Shown: positions 24,514 through 34,236, counted from the stretch's first letter. The stretch is DNA of 64,000 nucleotides from Bacillus sp. Y1 (GCF_003586445.1 NZ_CP030028.1:2370501-2434500), one strand, 5' to 3'. Program-made: numbers and translations. Notes: generated by a model not told the origin, from the sequence alone.

Positions 24514-25629
24514 TTGATTCCAATACATAAAGAAATAAAGAGATGTCAACAAAATCAACTGAGGGGTGTTCTTGGTACGATCATTTCAACAGAAGGTTCT
24601 ACCTATCAAAAGCCAGGGGCTAAATGTTTTATTTCCAGTGATGGAACCTTAACCGGCCTCCTTAGTGGGGGCTGTGTAGAAAATGATCTTATCGAACATG
24701 CATCTAAGGTTCTAGAGAGCGGAGTTCCACAAACCCTCCATTATAATTTTCAAGATGATGGTGACATTGTATGGGGGCTTGGACTTGGTTGTAACGGAAA
24801 AATGAATATCTTCCTTGAACCCTATGAATCTGAGATGAACCCAGCTTCTCATATCATAGAAGAGTTTTTTACCACTTCCTTAACCAAGCAAATATGTCAG
24901 CTAATCGTTGTAGAGGCTAATAACCCTCATTTGATTGGGACGCGATGGCTGCTTGATCCTCAAAATGGCCAAGAAGAATTACTGAATATCCAATATCCAG
25001 AGATTACTAATTATTTTTCACAAAATCACATTCCGTTAACACCTGGAGTTACTTTCGTGGGTGGAGAGCATCAACTTCATATCTATACCGAAATTACGAC
25101 TCCACCTCCTAACTTAACCATATTTGGTGCAGGCCCTGATGCCATGCCACTAGTACGAATAGCCAAACAATTACATTGGTATGTCATCTTGGTCGATCAT
25201 AGAGCTGCCTATGCAAACTCTTCTCTATTTCCAGAAGCAGACGAGATTATCGTCTATGCCAAAGATCAATTGCCACCAGTTACGATAACCAGTCAATCAT
25301 ATGTTGTCTTAATGACCCATCATTTCTTACAGGATCAAAAGCTATTAGAAGGATTGTATCAATCGAATGCACCTTATATTGGATTGCTTGGTCCGCGAAA
25401 GAGAACCGAGGAACTGATTTCCACAAGTCAACAGCTGAATAATATCGATGATTTTTCAAACATCCATAGTCCGATTGGGCTTGATATCGGTTCAAAAACA
25501 CCAGAAGAAATCGCCTTAAGTATCTTAGCAGAAATCACGTTGGTTCACCGCGGGGGATCTGGATTAAAGCTCACCGAATTAAAGGGAAGTCTATCGTTCT
25601 CCCCAAAAAGGGGTGTGATGAATTATTGA
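24514..25629 (+). CDS. XdhC/CoxI-family molybdenum-hydroxylase maturation protein
   Basis: TTG 24514 is preferred: TTAGGAGGTG sits 6-7 bases upstream, giving 371 residues. The longer frame from 24472 would overlap the previous gene. The N-terminal XdhC domain has STEGSTYQKPGAKC and LSGGCVEND; the C-terminal Rossmann domain has IFGAGPDAMPL and DHRAAYAN. XdhC proteins deliver and sulfurate the molybdenum cofactor for xanthine-oxidase-family enzymes. Its place directly before the cofactor nucleotidyltransferase and the hydroxylase subunits fits that role. Confidence 0.9.
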   Translation: MIPIHKEIKRCQQNQLRGVLGTIISTEGSTYQKPGAKCFISSDGTLTGLLSGGCVENDLIEHASKVLESGVPQTLHYNFQDDGDIVWGLGLGCNGKMNIFLEPYESEMNPASHIIEEFFTTSLTKQICQLIVVEANNPHLIGTRWLLDPQNGQEELLNIQYPEITNYFSQNHIPLTPGVTFVGGEHQLHIYTEITTPPPNLTIFGAGPDAMPLVRIAKQLHWYVILVDHRAAYANSSLFPEADEIIVYAKDQLPPVTITSQSYVVLMTHHFLQDQKLLEGLYQSNAPYIGLLGPRKRTEELISTSQQLNNIDDFSNIHSPIGLDIGSKTPEEIALSILAEITLVHRGGSGLKLTELKGSLSFSPKRGVMNY

Positions 25630-25651
25630 AGCTCAACATCAAGTATGGGGA

Positions 25652-26236
25652 GTGATCCTAGCTGCTGGCTTTTCCAGAAGAATGGGAACGGCAAAAATGC
25701 TACTACCTTATAGAGGGAAATCGATACTTCAACATGTGATTGATCAGGGGTTAAGCTCTTCATTATCTGGCATATCCGTTGTCATTAATCCGGATGTCCC
25801 TGGACTTTATCAAGATGTGTCTGTCACGGGAGTGAATCAGATTTTGATCAATGATAAAGCTTCGGATGGGATGTCCTCTTCTTTCAAGCTAGGCTTACGT
25901 TCCGTACCGAATCATATAAAGGCCGTCGTATTTTTATTAGGAGACCAGCCACTTCTTTCGTCTGATGAAATCAATAAGGTGATCAAGGATTACGATAGGC
26001 AAAAGGACGGACCATTAATCGTGCAAGCCTCCTATCAAGGGGAAAAGGGACATCCTGTCTTATTTGATAGAAAAATGTTTCCTTATCTTTTGGATGCAAA
26101 AGGGGATGAAGGTGGTCGTTCGGTTCTGAAAGAGTTCCAAAAAGAAGTATTTTTTTCAGATATGGGTAAAAAGCAAATACCAGATATTGATACGTTAGTA
26201 GATTATGAAAATTTACTTCGGGAGGAGGTCGTGTAA
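25652..26236 (+). CDS. MobA-like molybdenum cofactor cytidylyltransferase (MocA/PucB type)
   Basis: The core begins ILAAGFSRRMG (nucleotide-binding loop), with LPYRGKS, LLGDQPLL and KGHPVLF. GTG 25652 falls inside the first beta strand and has no ribosome site. The frame is open upstream to ATT 25622, which has AAAAAGGGG about 8 bases before it and would overlap the xdhC stop, so a non-standard ATT start or coupled re-initiation is possible. The enzyme would add CMP to molybdopterin, giving the MCD cofactor used by CoxL-type hydroxylases. The stop overlaps the next ATG (TAATG). Confidence 0.88.
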   Translation: MILAAGFSRRMGTAKMLLPYRGKSILQHVIDQGLSSSLSGISVVINPDVPGLYQDVSVTGVNQILINDKASDGMSSSFKLGLRSVPNHIKAVVFLLGDQPLLSSDEINKVIKDYDRQKDGPLIVQASYQGEKGHPVLFDRKMFPYLLDAKGDEGGRSVLKEFQKEVFFSDMGKKQIPDIDTLVDYENLLREEVV

Positions 26237-28662
26237 TGGAAAAAGTCATAGGCCAAGCGGTTACGAGAGTAGAGGATGGAAGACTCTTAACCGGGCAAGG
26301 AAAGTATATTGATGATATTGGAACACCTGCCAACACCGCCCATATTGCCATTTTAAGAAGTACGTACCCACATGCCAAAATACTCTCCATCGATACCTCT
26401 GAAGCAATGAATCTTCGTGGTGTGAAGGGGATAGTGACGGGAAAAGATATCCTGCCATTTGTTCAACCCTTTAGCGTGGGAGTAAGTGCTCCTGTTAAGT
26501 ACTATCCGATGGCGATTGATAAGGTGCGCTATGTAGGTGAACCGGTCGCAGTAGTGGTGGCCAAAAATCGTTATATCGCAGAGGATGCTCTGGAAAAAAT
26601 TAAGGTTGTCTATGAATCTCTTACACCCATCGTAGATATAGAGAAATCGTTAGAGGAGGATGCTCCACTTCTTCATGAAAATATCGGTTCTAATATTGCG
26701 AACCATCGAACCTTTCACTACGGAAAGGTGGATGAAGCCTTTGAAGAGGCTGATCGCATTATTAAACACAAGTTTCACTTTCCTAAATATTCCGCCACAC
26801 CAGTAGAAACCTATGGAATGATTGCCCAGTATGAGGAGAGTTCCAATCAATATACGATTCATGCCAATTTTCATGGCCCCTTTGTCATTCAATCGGTCAT
26901 GGCGGGTGCCTTAAAAATACCTAGTAATCGATTAAGAATTATTGTTCCGAAAGACATTGGCGGCAGTTATGGAATTAAGGCTGGAACTTATCCATATATG
27001 GTTTTATGTGCAGTTGTTAGTAGAATGGTCGGTTGTCCTGTGAAATGGATTGAAGACCGCCAGGAGCATTTATCTGCAAGTTCTAGTGGAACGGACCGTG
27101 TCACTTATATAGAGGCAGCCGTCAAAGAAGATGGAAAGGTACTAGGGTTGAAAATGAAGTTAATTGATAACGTAGGGGCTTATATTCGAGCACCAGAGCC
27201 TGCCTGTTTGTATAGAACTCATGCCAATTCAACCGGTGCCTATGATATTCCTAATTTAATGATTGATGCCTACGCCATTATGACCAACAAGCTACCAACA
27301 GGGCTGATTCGAGGGTATGGGGGGCAAGAATTATATTTTCCACTAGAGCGAATCATGCAAGAAATAGCTCATGAATTACAGCTAGATCCAGCTGATGTGC
27401 TTAGACGAAATTTAATTAAAAAGGAACAATTCCCATATCAAACAGCCTCTGGCGGTATGTATGATAGCGGTGATTACGAAAAGGGCTTTGAGCTTGCCTT
27501 AGACATGGGGAACTACAAGGAAATTCAACAGAAAAGAGAAGACGCGAGAAAAAGAGGAAAATTATTTGGTGTCGGCTTAGCCTGTATTGTTGAACCGTCA
27601 GGCTCGAACATGGGGTATATCACCATTGCCCTCACACCGGAGGAGAGAGCTTCCTCATTACCGAAATCAGGCTGTGCCGAGGCAGCGACGATCTCCATGG
27701 ATCCGATGGGCTGTGTGAATGTTCGCATCAGTACGACGCCTTCTGGGCAAGGTCATGAAACGGTCTCTGCCCAAATTGTCTCAGACGTATTAGGAATACC
27801 AAGAGAACAAATTAATGTCGTCGCAGAGCTGGATACCTCAACCAGTGCCTGGTCGATTGCTTCAGGCAGTTATTCCAGTCGATTCGCGTCCCTTGGCTCT
27901 AGTGCGGTATTTTACGCCGCGCATAAGGTAAGAAAGAAATTAATCAAAATCGCGGCTTATCATCTAAAAGCTGACGAGGATGACTTAACCATTGAAAACG
28001 GATCCATCATTTCTAAAAAGGATCCTTCCATCAAATATTCATTAAAAAGAGCAGCAGGTTCTGCCCATTGGAATCCTCTCTCTCTACCAGATGGCATGGA
28101 GCCGGGAATCTATGAAACCTACTATTATACAGCAAAGGTCGCAGAGCCACCGGATGAAAATGACTTAGTGAACTCATCTGTTACCTATGGTTTCGTTGCC
28201 GATATGGTAACGGTTGAAGTCGATCCCGATACAGGGGAAGTTCAGATTATTGATTATTTTACCGTTCACGATGCTGGTAAACTATTAAATCCGTTAATTG
28301 TAGATGGTCAAATATACGGGGGACTCGTTCATGGGCTAGGAGGAGCCATGTATGAAGAGCTTGCCTATGATGACAAAGGCCAATTTTTAACCGGGTCCTT
28401 TATGGATTATTTATGCCCAACCGCACCAGAAATCCCAAAGATTACCATTAAACATATCGAAACTCCCTCGCCTCTTACTCCACTAGGAGCGAAGGGATTA
28501 GGAGAAGGAAATACGATGAGTGCACCGGCGGTTATTGCCAATGCCGTTAATGATGCGTTAAAGCCTTATGGAGTGATGATTGATACTTTACCTTTAAGTC
28601 CGAATCGAATTTGGAATCTATTAAATAAGGCAAAAGAAAAGAAAGGGGCGAATCAAGTATGA
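26236..28662 (+). CDS. Molybdenum hydroxylase large subunit (CoxL/XdhA type; 2-furoyl-CoA dehydrogenase HmfA candidate)
   Basis: This 808-residue protein has the two-domain Mo-hydroxylase layout: the a/b hammerhead from residue 1 (GQAVTRVEDGRLLTGQGKYI, then GEPVAVVVA), and Mo-binding domains after about 150 (GGSYGIKAG, RGYGGQE). The catalytic glutamate is in GAKGLGEGNTMSAPA near residue 760. It hydroxylates a heteroaromatic or acyl-CoA carbon with water and passes electrons to the FeS and FAD subunits encoded downstream. The start overlaps the preceding stop. With ligase and hydratase-like genes in the same operon, 2-furoyl-CoA is the best-fitting substrate; that is inference from gene content. 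Confidence 0.9.
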   Translation: MEKVIGQAVTRVEDGRLLTGQGKYIDDIGTPANTAHIAILRSTYPHAKILSIDTSEAMNLRGVKGIVTGKDILPFVQPFSVGVSAPVKYYPMAIDKVRYVGEPVAVVVAKNRYIAEDALEKIKVVYESLTPIVDIEKSLEEDAPLLHENIGSNIANHRTFHYGKVDEAFEEADRIIKHKFHFPKYSATPVETYGMIAQYEESSNQYTIHANFHGPFVIQSVMAGALKIPSNRLRIIVPKDIGGSYGIKAGTYPYMVLCAVVSRMVGCPVKWIEDRQEHLSASSSGTDRVTYIEAAVKEDGKVLGLKMKLIDNVGAYIRAPEPACLYRTHANSTGAYDIPNLMIDAYAIMTNKLPTGLIRGYGGQELYFPLERIMQEIAHELQLDPADVLRRNLIKKEQFPYQTASGGMYDSGDYEKGFELALDMGNYKEIQQKREDARKRGKLFGVGLACIVEPSGSNMGYITIALTPEERASSLPKSGCAEAATISMDPMGCVNVRISTTPSGQGHETVSAQIVSDVLGIPREQINVVAELDTSTSAWSIASGSYSSRFASLGSSAVFYAAHKVRKKLIKIAAYHLKADEDDLTIENGSIISKKDPSIKYSLKRAAGSAHWNPLSLPDGMEPGIYETYYYTAKVAEPPDENDLVNSSVTYGFVADMVTVEVDPDTGEVQIIDYFTVHDAGKLLNPLIVDGQIYGGLVHGLGGAMYEELAYDDKGQFLTGSFMDYLCPTAPEIPKITIKHIETPSPLTPLGAKGLGEGNTMSAPAVIANAVNDALKPYGVMIDTLPLSPNRIWNLLNKAKEKKGANQV

Positions 28663-29114
28663 ATGGAGAAGGAAGCTTAACGCTTGAAGCAGGATTGGAA
28701 CAATCATGGAATATTCTATTAGATCCTAATGTGCTGCAAAAATGTATTATGGGCTGCAATAAACTAACGCAAGTCGAGGAAAACAAATATAAAGCGGAGT
28801 TAGCGATTGGAATTGCAGCTGTTAAAGGAAAATATGAATCAACCATCGAAATTGCCGATATTGAAAATCTAAAAAGCTATAAGTTGATTGTGAAGGGGGA
28901 AGGCGGACCAGGAAATGTGGAAGCAACTGGTGTCATTCATCTGGAGCACCAAGACGAAAATCAAACCTTACTGTCCTATACGTATGAAGCAGAAGTGGGC
29001 GGAAAGGTTGCGATGGTTGGTCAAAGAATGTTGAGCGGGGTGGCCAAACTGATTATTCAAGACTTTTTCAAGAAATTTGGGAAAGAGTTAAAAAACATAG
29101 AACAAAGTGCTTGA
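28659..29114 (+). CDS. CoxG-like SRPBCC protein
   Basis: This 151-residue protein overlaps the large subunit by 4 bases (ATGA). It carries the CoxG pattern: a start of LEQSWNILLDPNVLQKCI, the CN-x-L element, YKLIVKGEGGPGNVEA, then LSYTYEAEVGGKVAMVGQR. CoxG proteins are START-like; in CO dehydrogenase loci one anchors the enzyme to the membrane. Here it probably assists assembly or location of the hydroxylase. There is no membrane helix. Confidence 0.85.
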   Translation: MNGEGSLTLEAGLEQSWNILLDPNVLQKCIMGCNKLTQVEENKYKAELAIGIAAVKGKYESTIEIADIENLKSYKLIVKGEGGPGNVEATGVIHLEHQDENQTLLSYTYEAEVGGKVAMVGQRMLSGVAKLIIQDFFKKFGKELKNIEQSA

Positions 29115-29140
29115 TGAAAAGAAAGGAGGGATGATAGCGA

Positions 29141-30010
29141 TTGAAACCAGCTCAATTTGACTACTATTGTCCAAAAACCGTAAATGAAGCACTTACTCTA
29201 TTAGAAGAATCTGGTTTTGATGGAAAAATCATCGCAGGTGGACAGAGTCTAGTTCCCATCATGAATATGAGGCTGTCTACCCCTGATTGTTTAATCGATA
29301 TTAATCGCTTGCAGGATCTAGACTTTATCGATTACGAGGAAGGGCTTGTAAAGATCGGAACCTTGACAAGACAAAACCGTGTGGAGACATCGGATCTCAT
29401 CCGTCAGCACATCGGTTTATTGAGTGAAGCGGTTCCATTCATCGGCCATGTCCAGACTCGGAATCGTGGAACCATTGGTGGTAGTTTGGTTCATGCAGAT
29501 CCTACCGCCGAAATCCCTCTGGCCTTAATGACCATGGGTGGTTCCGTTCAAATCGCATCCACTGATGAAGTGAGAACCGTAAATGCGGAGGATTTCTTTG
29601 TCACCTACCTAACAACTGATGTGATGCCTACGGAACTTTTAACGGAGATCCATATTCCTATCTGGGAGGGCAGAGTGGGTTATTCCTTTCAAGAAATCTC
29701 GCGCAGGCACGGAGATTTTGCTTTAGTTGCCTCTGCCTGTCAATTAAGAGTGGATGATCAAAATCGTATTTCAAACGCACGATTGGTTCTTTGTGGTGTC
29801 GAATCGGTTCCTTTATTAGTGACAGAGGCGAATGAACTTTTACAAGGCGAAAGATTAACGGATTCACTTCTAGACAAAGTGGCATCCATTGTTTCAAAAG
29901 TGATTGAGCCTGAATCCGATCTCCATGCTTCAGCTGACTATCGGAGGCATTTAGCTCAATCATTGGCCAAACGAACGTTACACGAGGCATATGTAAAAGC
30001 AGGGAGGTGA
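29141..30010 (+). CDS. Molybdenum hydroxylase FAD subunit (CoxM type)
   Basis: It begins at TTG 29141 behind AAAGGAGGG. The 289-residue FAD-binding protein has the flavin loop AGGQSLVPIMNMR (about 32-44) and RNRGTIGGSLVHADP (about 107-121), plus a C-terminal CO-dehydrogenase flavoprotein domain. It lacks the 4Fe-4S insert of 4-hydroxybenzoyl-CoA reductase medium subunits. It carries electrons from the iron-sulfur subunit to an acceptor. Confidence 0.92.
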   Translation: MKPAQFDYYCPKTVNEALTLLEESGFDGKIIAGGQSLVPIMNMRLSTPDCLIDINRLQDLDFIDYEEGLVKIGTLTRQNRVETSDLIRQHIGLLSEAVPFIGHVQTRNRGTIGGSLVHADPTAEIPLALMTMGGSVQIASTDEVRTVNAEDFFVTYLTTDVMPTELLTEIHIPIWEGRVGYSFQEISRRHGDFALVASACQLRVDDQNRISNARLVLCGVESVPLLVTEANELLQGERLTDSLLDKVASIVSKVIEPESDLHASADYRRHLAQSLAKRTLHEAYVKAGR

Positions 30011-30015
30011 TGACC

Positions 30016-30495
30016 ATGACGGTTCATGAAGTGGAAGTGAAAATTAACGGAAAAACATACAAAGAAGAAGTTGAATCCAGAATGCTGCTAAGTGACTTCT
30101 TGCGAGAAACCTGTGGATTGACCGGAACACACGTAGGTTGTGAACATGGTGTTTGTGGAGCCTGTACGGTCATTGTGAATGATTCGGCTGTTAGAAGCTG
30201 TTTAATGTTTGCTGTACAAGTTGATGGTCAAGAGGTGCAAACCGTTGAAGGATTAGCGCAGAACGGCCAGCTTAATCCCTTACAACAGAACTTTGTTGAA
30301 TGTCATGGTTTACAATGTGGATTTTGTACTCCTGGAATCTTAATGTCCACTACAGATTATTTGAAGAAACATTCAAACCCATGTAAAAAAGATATTCAAG
30401 ACATGCTGTCTGGGCATCTCTGCCGATGTACGGGTTATGACGGCATCGTAAAAGCTATTGAAAAAACAGTAGAGGATCAAAAAGTAAACATTTAA
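30016..30495 (+). CDS. Molybdenum hydroxylase 2Fe-2S subunit (CoxS type)
   Basis: ATG 30016 is preferred for spacing from AGGGAGG; GTG 30007 and ATG 30010 overlap the previous stop. The product is about 159 residues. The N-terminal plant-type cluster is GCEHGVCGACT with a later C (VRSCL); the C-terminal cluster is CGFCTPG plus CRCTG. This is the complete four-plus-four cysteine set of the family. It completes an L/M/S hydroxylase of the xanthine oxidase superfamily. Confidence 0.94.
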   Translation: MTVHEVEVKINGKTYKEEVESRMLLSDFLRETCGLTGTHVGCEHGVCGACTVIVNDSAVRSCLMFAVQVDGQEVQTVEGLAQNGQLNPLQQNFVECHGLQCGFCTPGILMSTTDYLKKHSNPCKKDIQDMLSGHLCRCTGYDGIVKAIEKTVEDQKVNI

Positions 30496-30518
30496 ATGTA
30501 TAGAAGGGAGTTGCATGA

Positions 30519-32078
30519 ATGAATCTTTCAACGATTTTTAATTTTGCGGTGGAAAGGCATCCGAATCGGGTTGCCGTTGTTGAAGGGAGTAGACGCTACA
30601 CCTATAACCAATTAGACAAAGAAATTATGAAAGTAGCAGCTTCTTTACAAAGAATCGGAATTCAAAAAAATGATCGGGTGACGCTTTTATTAAAAAACCG
30701 CCTTGAGAATGTCATCCTATATTGGGCAATCCAGGCTTTAGGGGCTGTTTACACGCCAATCAATTTCAGATTATCGGCAAAAGAAGTGGAATATTGCGTA
30801 AACGATTCCGAATCTAAGGCAGTGATCTATGAAAAGGCAAGTGAAACCTCTGTATTAAAAGCAACCTTCCATACAAAACCCATTTTAGTAGGGGTCGGAG
30901 AAGTAGAAGGGGCAGATATTTACTATGATGAGCTTGTTCAGAGAAGTCCTGGAACCTTTGTTAAACCAGATATACATGATGATGATATCGCTCTTATGCT
31001 GTATACATCAGGGACCACCGGGAAACCAAAAGGAGTACCAAGAAGCAATAAAAATGAGTATTCGGCAGCGGTTGCTCACATTATTCAAAATAAATACGAG
31101 GATAATGAGAGTACATTAGGTACGATGCCGCTTTACCATACGATGGGGATGAGATCTCTTCTATCGATTGCCTTTTTAAATGGGAAATATGTGGCTTTAC
31201 CTGATTTTGATGCAAAAGAGGCCCTAGAAATCTTAAGCTATGAAGAAATTACCTGTGTGTATTTAGTTCCTACTCTCATTCACGATATGCTGAATCACCA
31301 GGATTTTCATCAATACAATCTTCAGAGATTAAAGAAAATCGGGTATGCGGGTGCATCGATGACGACCGCCTTAACGGAAAAATGTGTAGAGCTATTAAAG
31401 CCAGATGTTTTTGTGAATCACTATGGTAGCACGGAAATCTATACCTTCTCTATTTGCCCAAATGTGGCTGAGAAACCCGGGTGCGCCGGGAAACCAGGAT
31501 TTCATCAACGCATTCGCTTAGTGACAGCAGATGCGGAGGCGAATTCTACACCTGAGGACCAGATTGGAAAAGGGGAGATTGGTGAGATTATTGTTTCTCT
31601 GGATTCGATCGAAAGCTTTAAAGGATATTGGAACAGACCGGATGCCACGAAGAAGGCGATTCGTGAGGGCTGGTATTTTACTGGTGATCTAGGTGTCATG
31701 GATGATGATGGTGACTTATATGTCGTAGGTCGAGTTGATGACATGATCATTTCAGGCGGTGAAAATATCCATCCACTAGAAGTGGAAGATGTCCTTTCAA
31801 AGCATCCGAAGGTGTTCGAAGTTGCGGTAGCTGGGGAAGATGACGATCGCTGGGGTCAAATTGTAACCGCCTTCATTGTCCCGAGAGATGGAACCGTAAC
31901 CGTTCAAGAGTTAGATGAATTTTGTAAAAATAATCCGAAACTATCTAATTTTAAACGCCCAAGAAAATATGTGTTTATCAATCAAGTTCCAAAGAGTCCA
32001 GTAGGTAAAATCCTTCGACGGAAATTAAGAGAAGGCGAATTTGAAGTATTTCAGAAAGATAATAATTTAGTAGGTTAA
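30519..32078 (+). CDS. Acyl-CoA ligase (2-furoate-CoA ligase HmfD candidate)
   Basis: This 519-residue ANL-family enzyme begins ATG 30519 after AGAAGGGAG. The AMP-binding motif is YTSGTTGKPKGVPR (about 167-180). NHYGSTE is the A5 motif, YFTGDLGVMDDDGDLYVVGRVDD the A7/A8 region (read in two pieces), and the catalytic lysine is in SPVGKILRR near the C-terminus. It activates a carboxylic acid as its CoA ester. Its position directly after a hydroxylase and before a hydratase-like enzyme fits acid to acyl-CoA to ring hydroxylation to hydrolysis. Confidence 0.9.
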   Translation: MNLSTIFNFAVERHPNRVAVVEGSRRYTYNQLDKEIMKVAASLQRIGIQKNDRVTLLLKNRLENVILYWAIQALGAVYTPINFRLSAKEVEYCVNDSESKAVIYEKASETSVLKATFHTKPILVGVGEVEGADIYYDELVQRSPGTFVKPDIHDDDIALMLYTSGTTGKPKGVPRSNKNEYSAAVAHIIQNKYEDNESTLGTMPLYHTMGMRSLLSIAFLNGKYVALPDFDAKEALEILSYEEITCVYLVPTLIHDMLNHQDFHQYNLQRLKKIGYAGASMTTALTEKCVELLKPDVFVNHYGSTEIYTFSICPNVAEKPGCAGKPGFHQRIRLVTADAEANSTPEDQIGKGEIGEIIVSLDSIESFKGYWNRPDATKKAIREGWYFTGDLGVMDDDGDLYVVGRVDDMIISGGENIHPLEVEDVLSKHPKVFEVAVAGEDDDRWGQIVTAFIVPRDGTVTVQELDEFCKNNPKLSNFKRPRKYVFINQVPKSPVGKILRRKLREGEFEVFQKDNNLVG

Positions 32079-32096
32079 AAGAGAGGGGAAATCATA

Positions 32097-32888
32097 ATGG
32101 TAGAAACAGCAAAAAAATATGATCATATCAGAGTAGAGAAAAATATAGAGAGGCAAACGGCCACCATTGTGTTTGATCGTCCAGAAAAAATGAACTATAT
32201 CAGTATGCTGGCGAGAGCCCAATTTGCTGAAATATTTAAGGAACTAGATAAAGATGAAGACGTTCGCGTGATTATTATTAAGGGTGAAGGGACTAAAGCT
32301 TTTAGCGCAGGAGGAAGTATTCCTGAATTTATGGAAACACATCAGGAAGAATTATCACATCTTGCGGTTCATGTTGCAGCCCCGGAACGTTCGCCAAAGC
32401 CTGTTATTGCTCAATTACAAGGGTACACATTTGGTGTGGGATTTGAAATTGCCATGGCTTGTGATTTTAGAATCGCAGCGGATGATACGCTTATGGCATT
32501 ACCTGAAATGAATCTTGGTATGATCCCAGGAAGCGGTGGAACACAACGTGTCGCAAGAGCGGTAGGATTGACTAGAGCAAAAGATATGATTATGAGAGCC
32601 AGAAGAATTCCAGCCGATGAGGCCTATCAATGGGGATTAGTAACAAAAGTGGTGGCTAAAGAGGAACTAGATAAAGAAGTGGAATTATTAGCTATGGAGC
32701 TAGTGAGGTTTTCACCTCTTGCTCAAAAGGTTTGTAAAGCGGTGTTAAATGCAGCAGAGGAATCTCCGCTAAGTGCAGGACTAGATATCGAAGGAAAAGC
32801 ATACGGACTGTTAAGAACAACAGATGATTTCCGTGAAGGGGTAGCTGCATTTGCTGAAAAGAGAAAACCTAATTTTACAGGGAAGTAA
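32097..32888 (+). CDS. Enoyl-CoA hydratase/isomerase-family protein (2-oxoglutaroyl-CoA hydrolase HmfE candidate)
   Basis: This 263-residue crotonase-fold protein begins ATG 32097 behind AGAGAGGGGAAA. The oxyanion-hole segment is AFSAGGSI (about 70) and GYTFGVGFEIAMACD (about 112). The catalytic-region Glu lies in PEMNLGMIPGSGGTQ. In the furoate pathway a crotonase-family enzyme hydrolyses 2-oxoglutaryl-CoA; the gene order here matches that role. A simple enoyl-CoA hydratase is the alternative. A terminator follows 5 bases after the stop. Confidence 0.88.
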   Translation: MVETAKKYDHIRVEKNIERQTATIVFDRPEKMNYISMLARAQFAEIFKELDKDEDVRVIIIKGEGTKAFSAGGSIPEFMETHQEELSHLAVHVAAPERSPKPVIAQLQGYTFGVGFEIAMACDFRIAADDTLMALPEMNLGMIPGSGGTQRVARAVGLTRAKDMIMRARRIPADEAYQWGLVTKVVAKEELDKEVELLAMELVRFSPLAQKVCKAVLNAAEESPLSAGLDIEGKAYGLLRTTDDFREGVAAFAEKRKPNFTGK

Positions 32889-32892
32889 GAGA

Positions 32893-32916
32893 AGGGGAGG
32901 TTACCTCCCCTTTTTA
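32893..32916 (+). terminator. Intrinsic terminator after the hydratase-like gene
   Basis: GGGGAGG-TTA-CCTCCCC is followed by T5. It separates the hydroxylase operon from the transporter, perhaps as a partial terminator that lowers transporter expression. Confidence 0.85.
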
Positions 32917-32982
32917 GAGGGTGAACCTTAATTTCATTTTGTGGTTAATTTTCCGAATTTTCAAATAAAAGGAGGATTCGAA

Positions 32983-34236
32983 ATGAGTGAATTTAATCTA
33001 GTTCAAAGTTTAAAAGGTGTTCCTAAATTCCTAAATCTTAATACCATAAGCGCGGGAACACTTGCGGCTATCTTTGGATGTACTGGTCCAGCGTTAATTG
33101 TTATTGGTGGTGCAGCTAGTGGAGGATTAACCCATCAACAAGCGATTTCTTGGTTATTTGCCATCTATTTCTTCGGAGGACTTTTAGGTATTTATTTAGC
33201 GTTAAAATATCGTCAACCCATTGCTGGTGCGTATTCGATTCCAGGTGCGGTGCTAGTTGCAGGAGCCCTTACGCAATTTTCGTTAAATGAAGCAGCTGGA
33301 GCTTATTTCGTTGCTGGTGTCCTAGTTCTTATTCTCGGTGTGACAGGACTCATCGGAAAAATCATGAGGTGGATCCCTTTACCAATTGTCATGGGAATGA
33401 TTGTTGGAGCGATGATTCGCTTTGGAACGGGTATGATTACCTCTATTGAAGCAGCACCATTAATTGCGGGTTCTGCAGTTGTTGTCTATTTACTCTCCTC
33501 AAGATATCTTAAAAAAGTGCCACCTATTGTCTCTGCATTTGTCGTATCCATGGTTGTAGCCCTACTTTTAAACCAATTCAAAATGGGAGATATTGAAAGC
33601 GGATTCATAACACCTCAACTCGTTATGCCAAGCTTTAGTCTCGATGCCATTGTTTCCATCGCGATTCCACTTGCTCTGTTAGTCATTGGGGCAGAAAATG
33701 CACAAGCCACGGGGGTATTAATGGCTCAAGGCTATAAACCACCAGTCAATGCCATGACCGTTTGGAGTGGAATTGGAGGAATTATCACCTCATTCTTTGG
33801 AGGTCATAATGCAAATATAGCTGGCCCGATGACAGCCATTTGTTCATCTCAAGAAGCAGGTGAGAAGAAAGAAGGTCGCTATACAGCGGTAATTGTAAAT
33901 GGAACATTATTTGCTTCCTTTGGTTTATTTGCAGGTGTTGTTGTTCCATTTGTCTCTGCCATGCCAGGAGTCTTAGTTGCTACTGTAGCAGGTCTTGCCA
34001 TGATTGGTGTTCTCTTAAGTTCACTCCAAGCCGCTTTCTCTGATAGTAAATTTCAAATTGGAGCTTTTTTCGCATTAATTATCGCCATGTCAGGTGTAAG
34101 CTTCTTTAGTGTAAGTTCACCGTTCTGGGCCATTATTGGCGGAGTGGTTGTCTCTTTAATTATTGAAAAGAGTCATTTTACTGTTAAAAGCGAAGAAACA
34201 TCAAAGGGTGAAACTGCCACGGTTGAAGTGGTTTAG
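32983..34236 (+). CDS. BenE-family (benzoate/H+ symporter-like) transporter
   Basis: ATG 32983 follows AAAAGGAGGATT; the open frame from 32941 is upstream noise. The 417-residue protein has about 11-12 hydrophobic helices. The N-terminal region reads ISAGTLAAIFGCTGPALIV, and family motifs include QPIAGAYSIPGAVLV and GGHNANIAGPMTAI, which match BenE aromatic acid transporters. In this cluster it probably imports the aromatic or heteroaromatic acid consumed by the ligase and hydroxylase (2-furoate in my model). Confidence 0.88.
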   Translation: MSEFNLVQSLKGVPKFLNLNTISAGTLAAIFGCTGPALIVIGGAASGGLTHQQAISWLFAIYFFGGLLGIYLALKYRQPIAGAYSIPGAVLVAGALTQFSLNEAAGAYFVAGVLVLILGVTGLIGKIMRWIPLPIVMGMIVGAMIRFGTGMITSIEAAPLIAGSAVVVYLLSSRYLKKVPPIVSAFVVSMVVALLLNQFKMGDIESGFITPQLVMPSFSLDAIVSIAIPLALLVIGAENAQATGVLMAQGYKPPVNAMTVWSGIGGIITSFFGGHNANIAGPMTAICSSQEAGEKKEGRYTAVIVNGTLFASFGLFAGVVVPFVSAMPGVLVATVAGLAMIGVLLSSLQAAFSDSKFQIGAFFALIIAMSGVSFFSVSSPFWAIIGGVVVSLIIEKSHFTVKSEETSKGETATVEVV

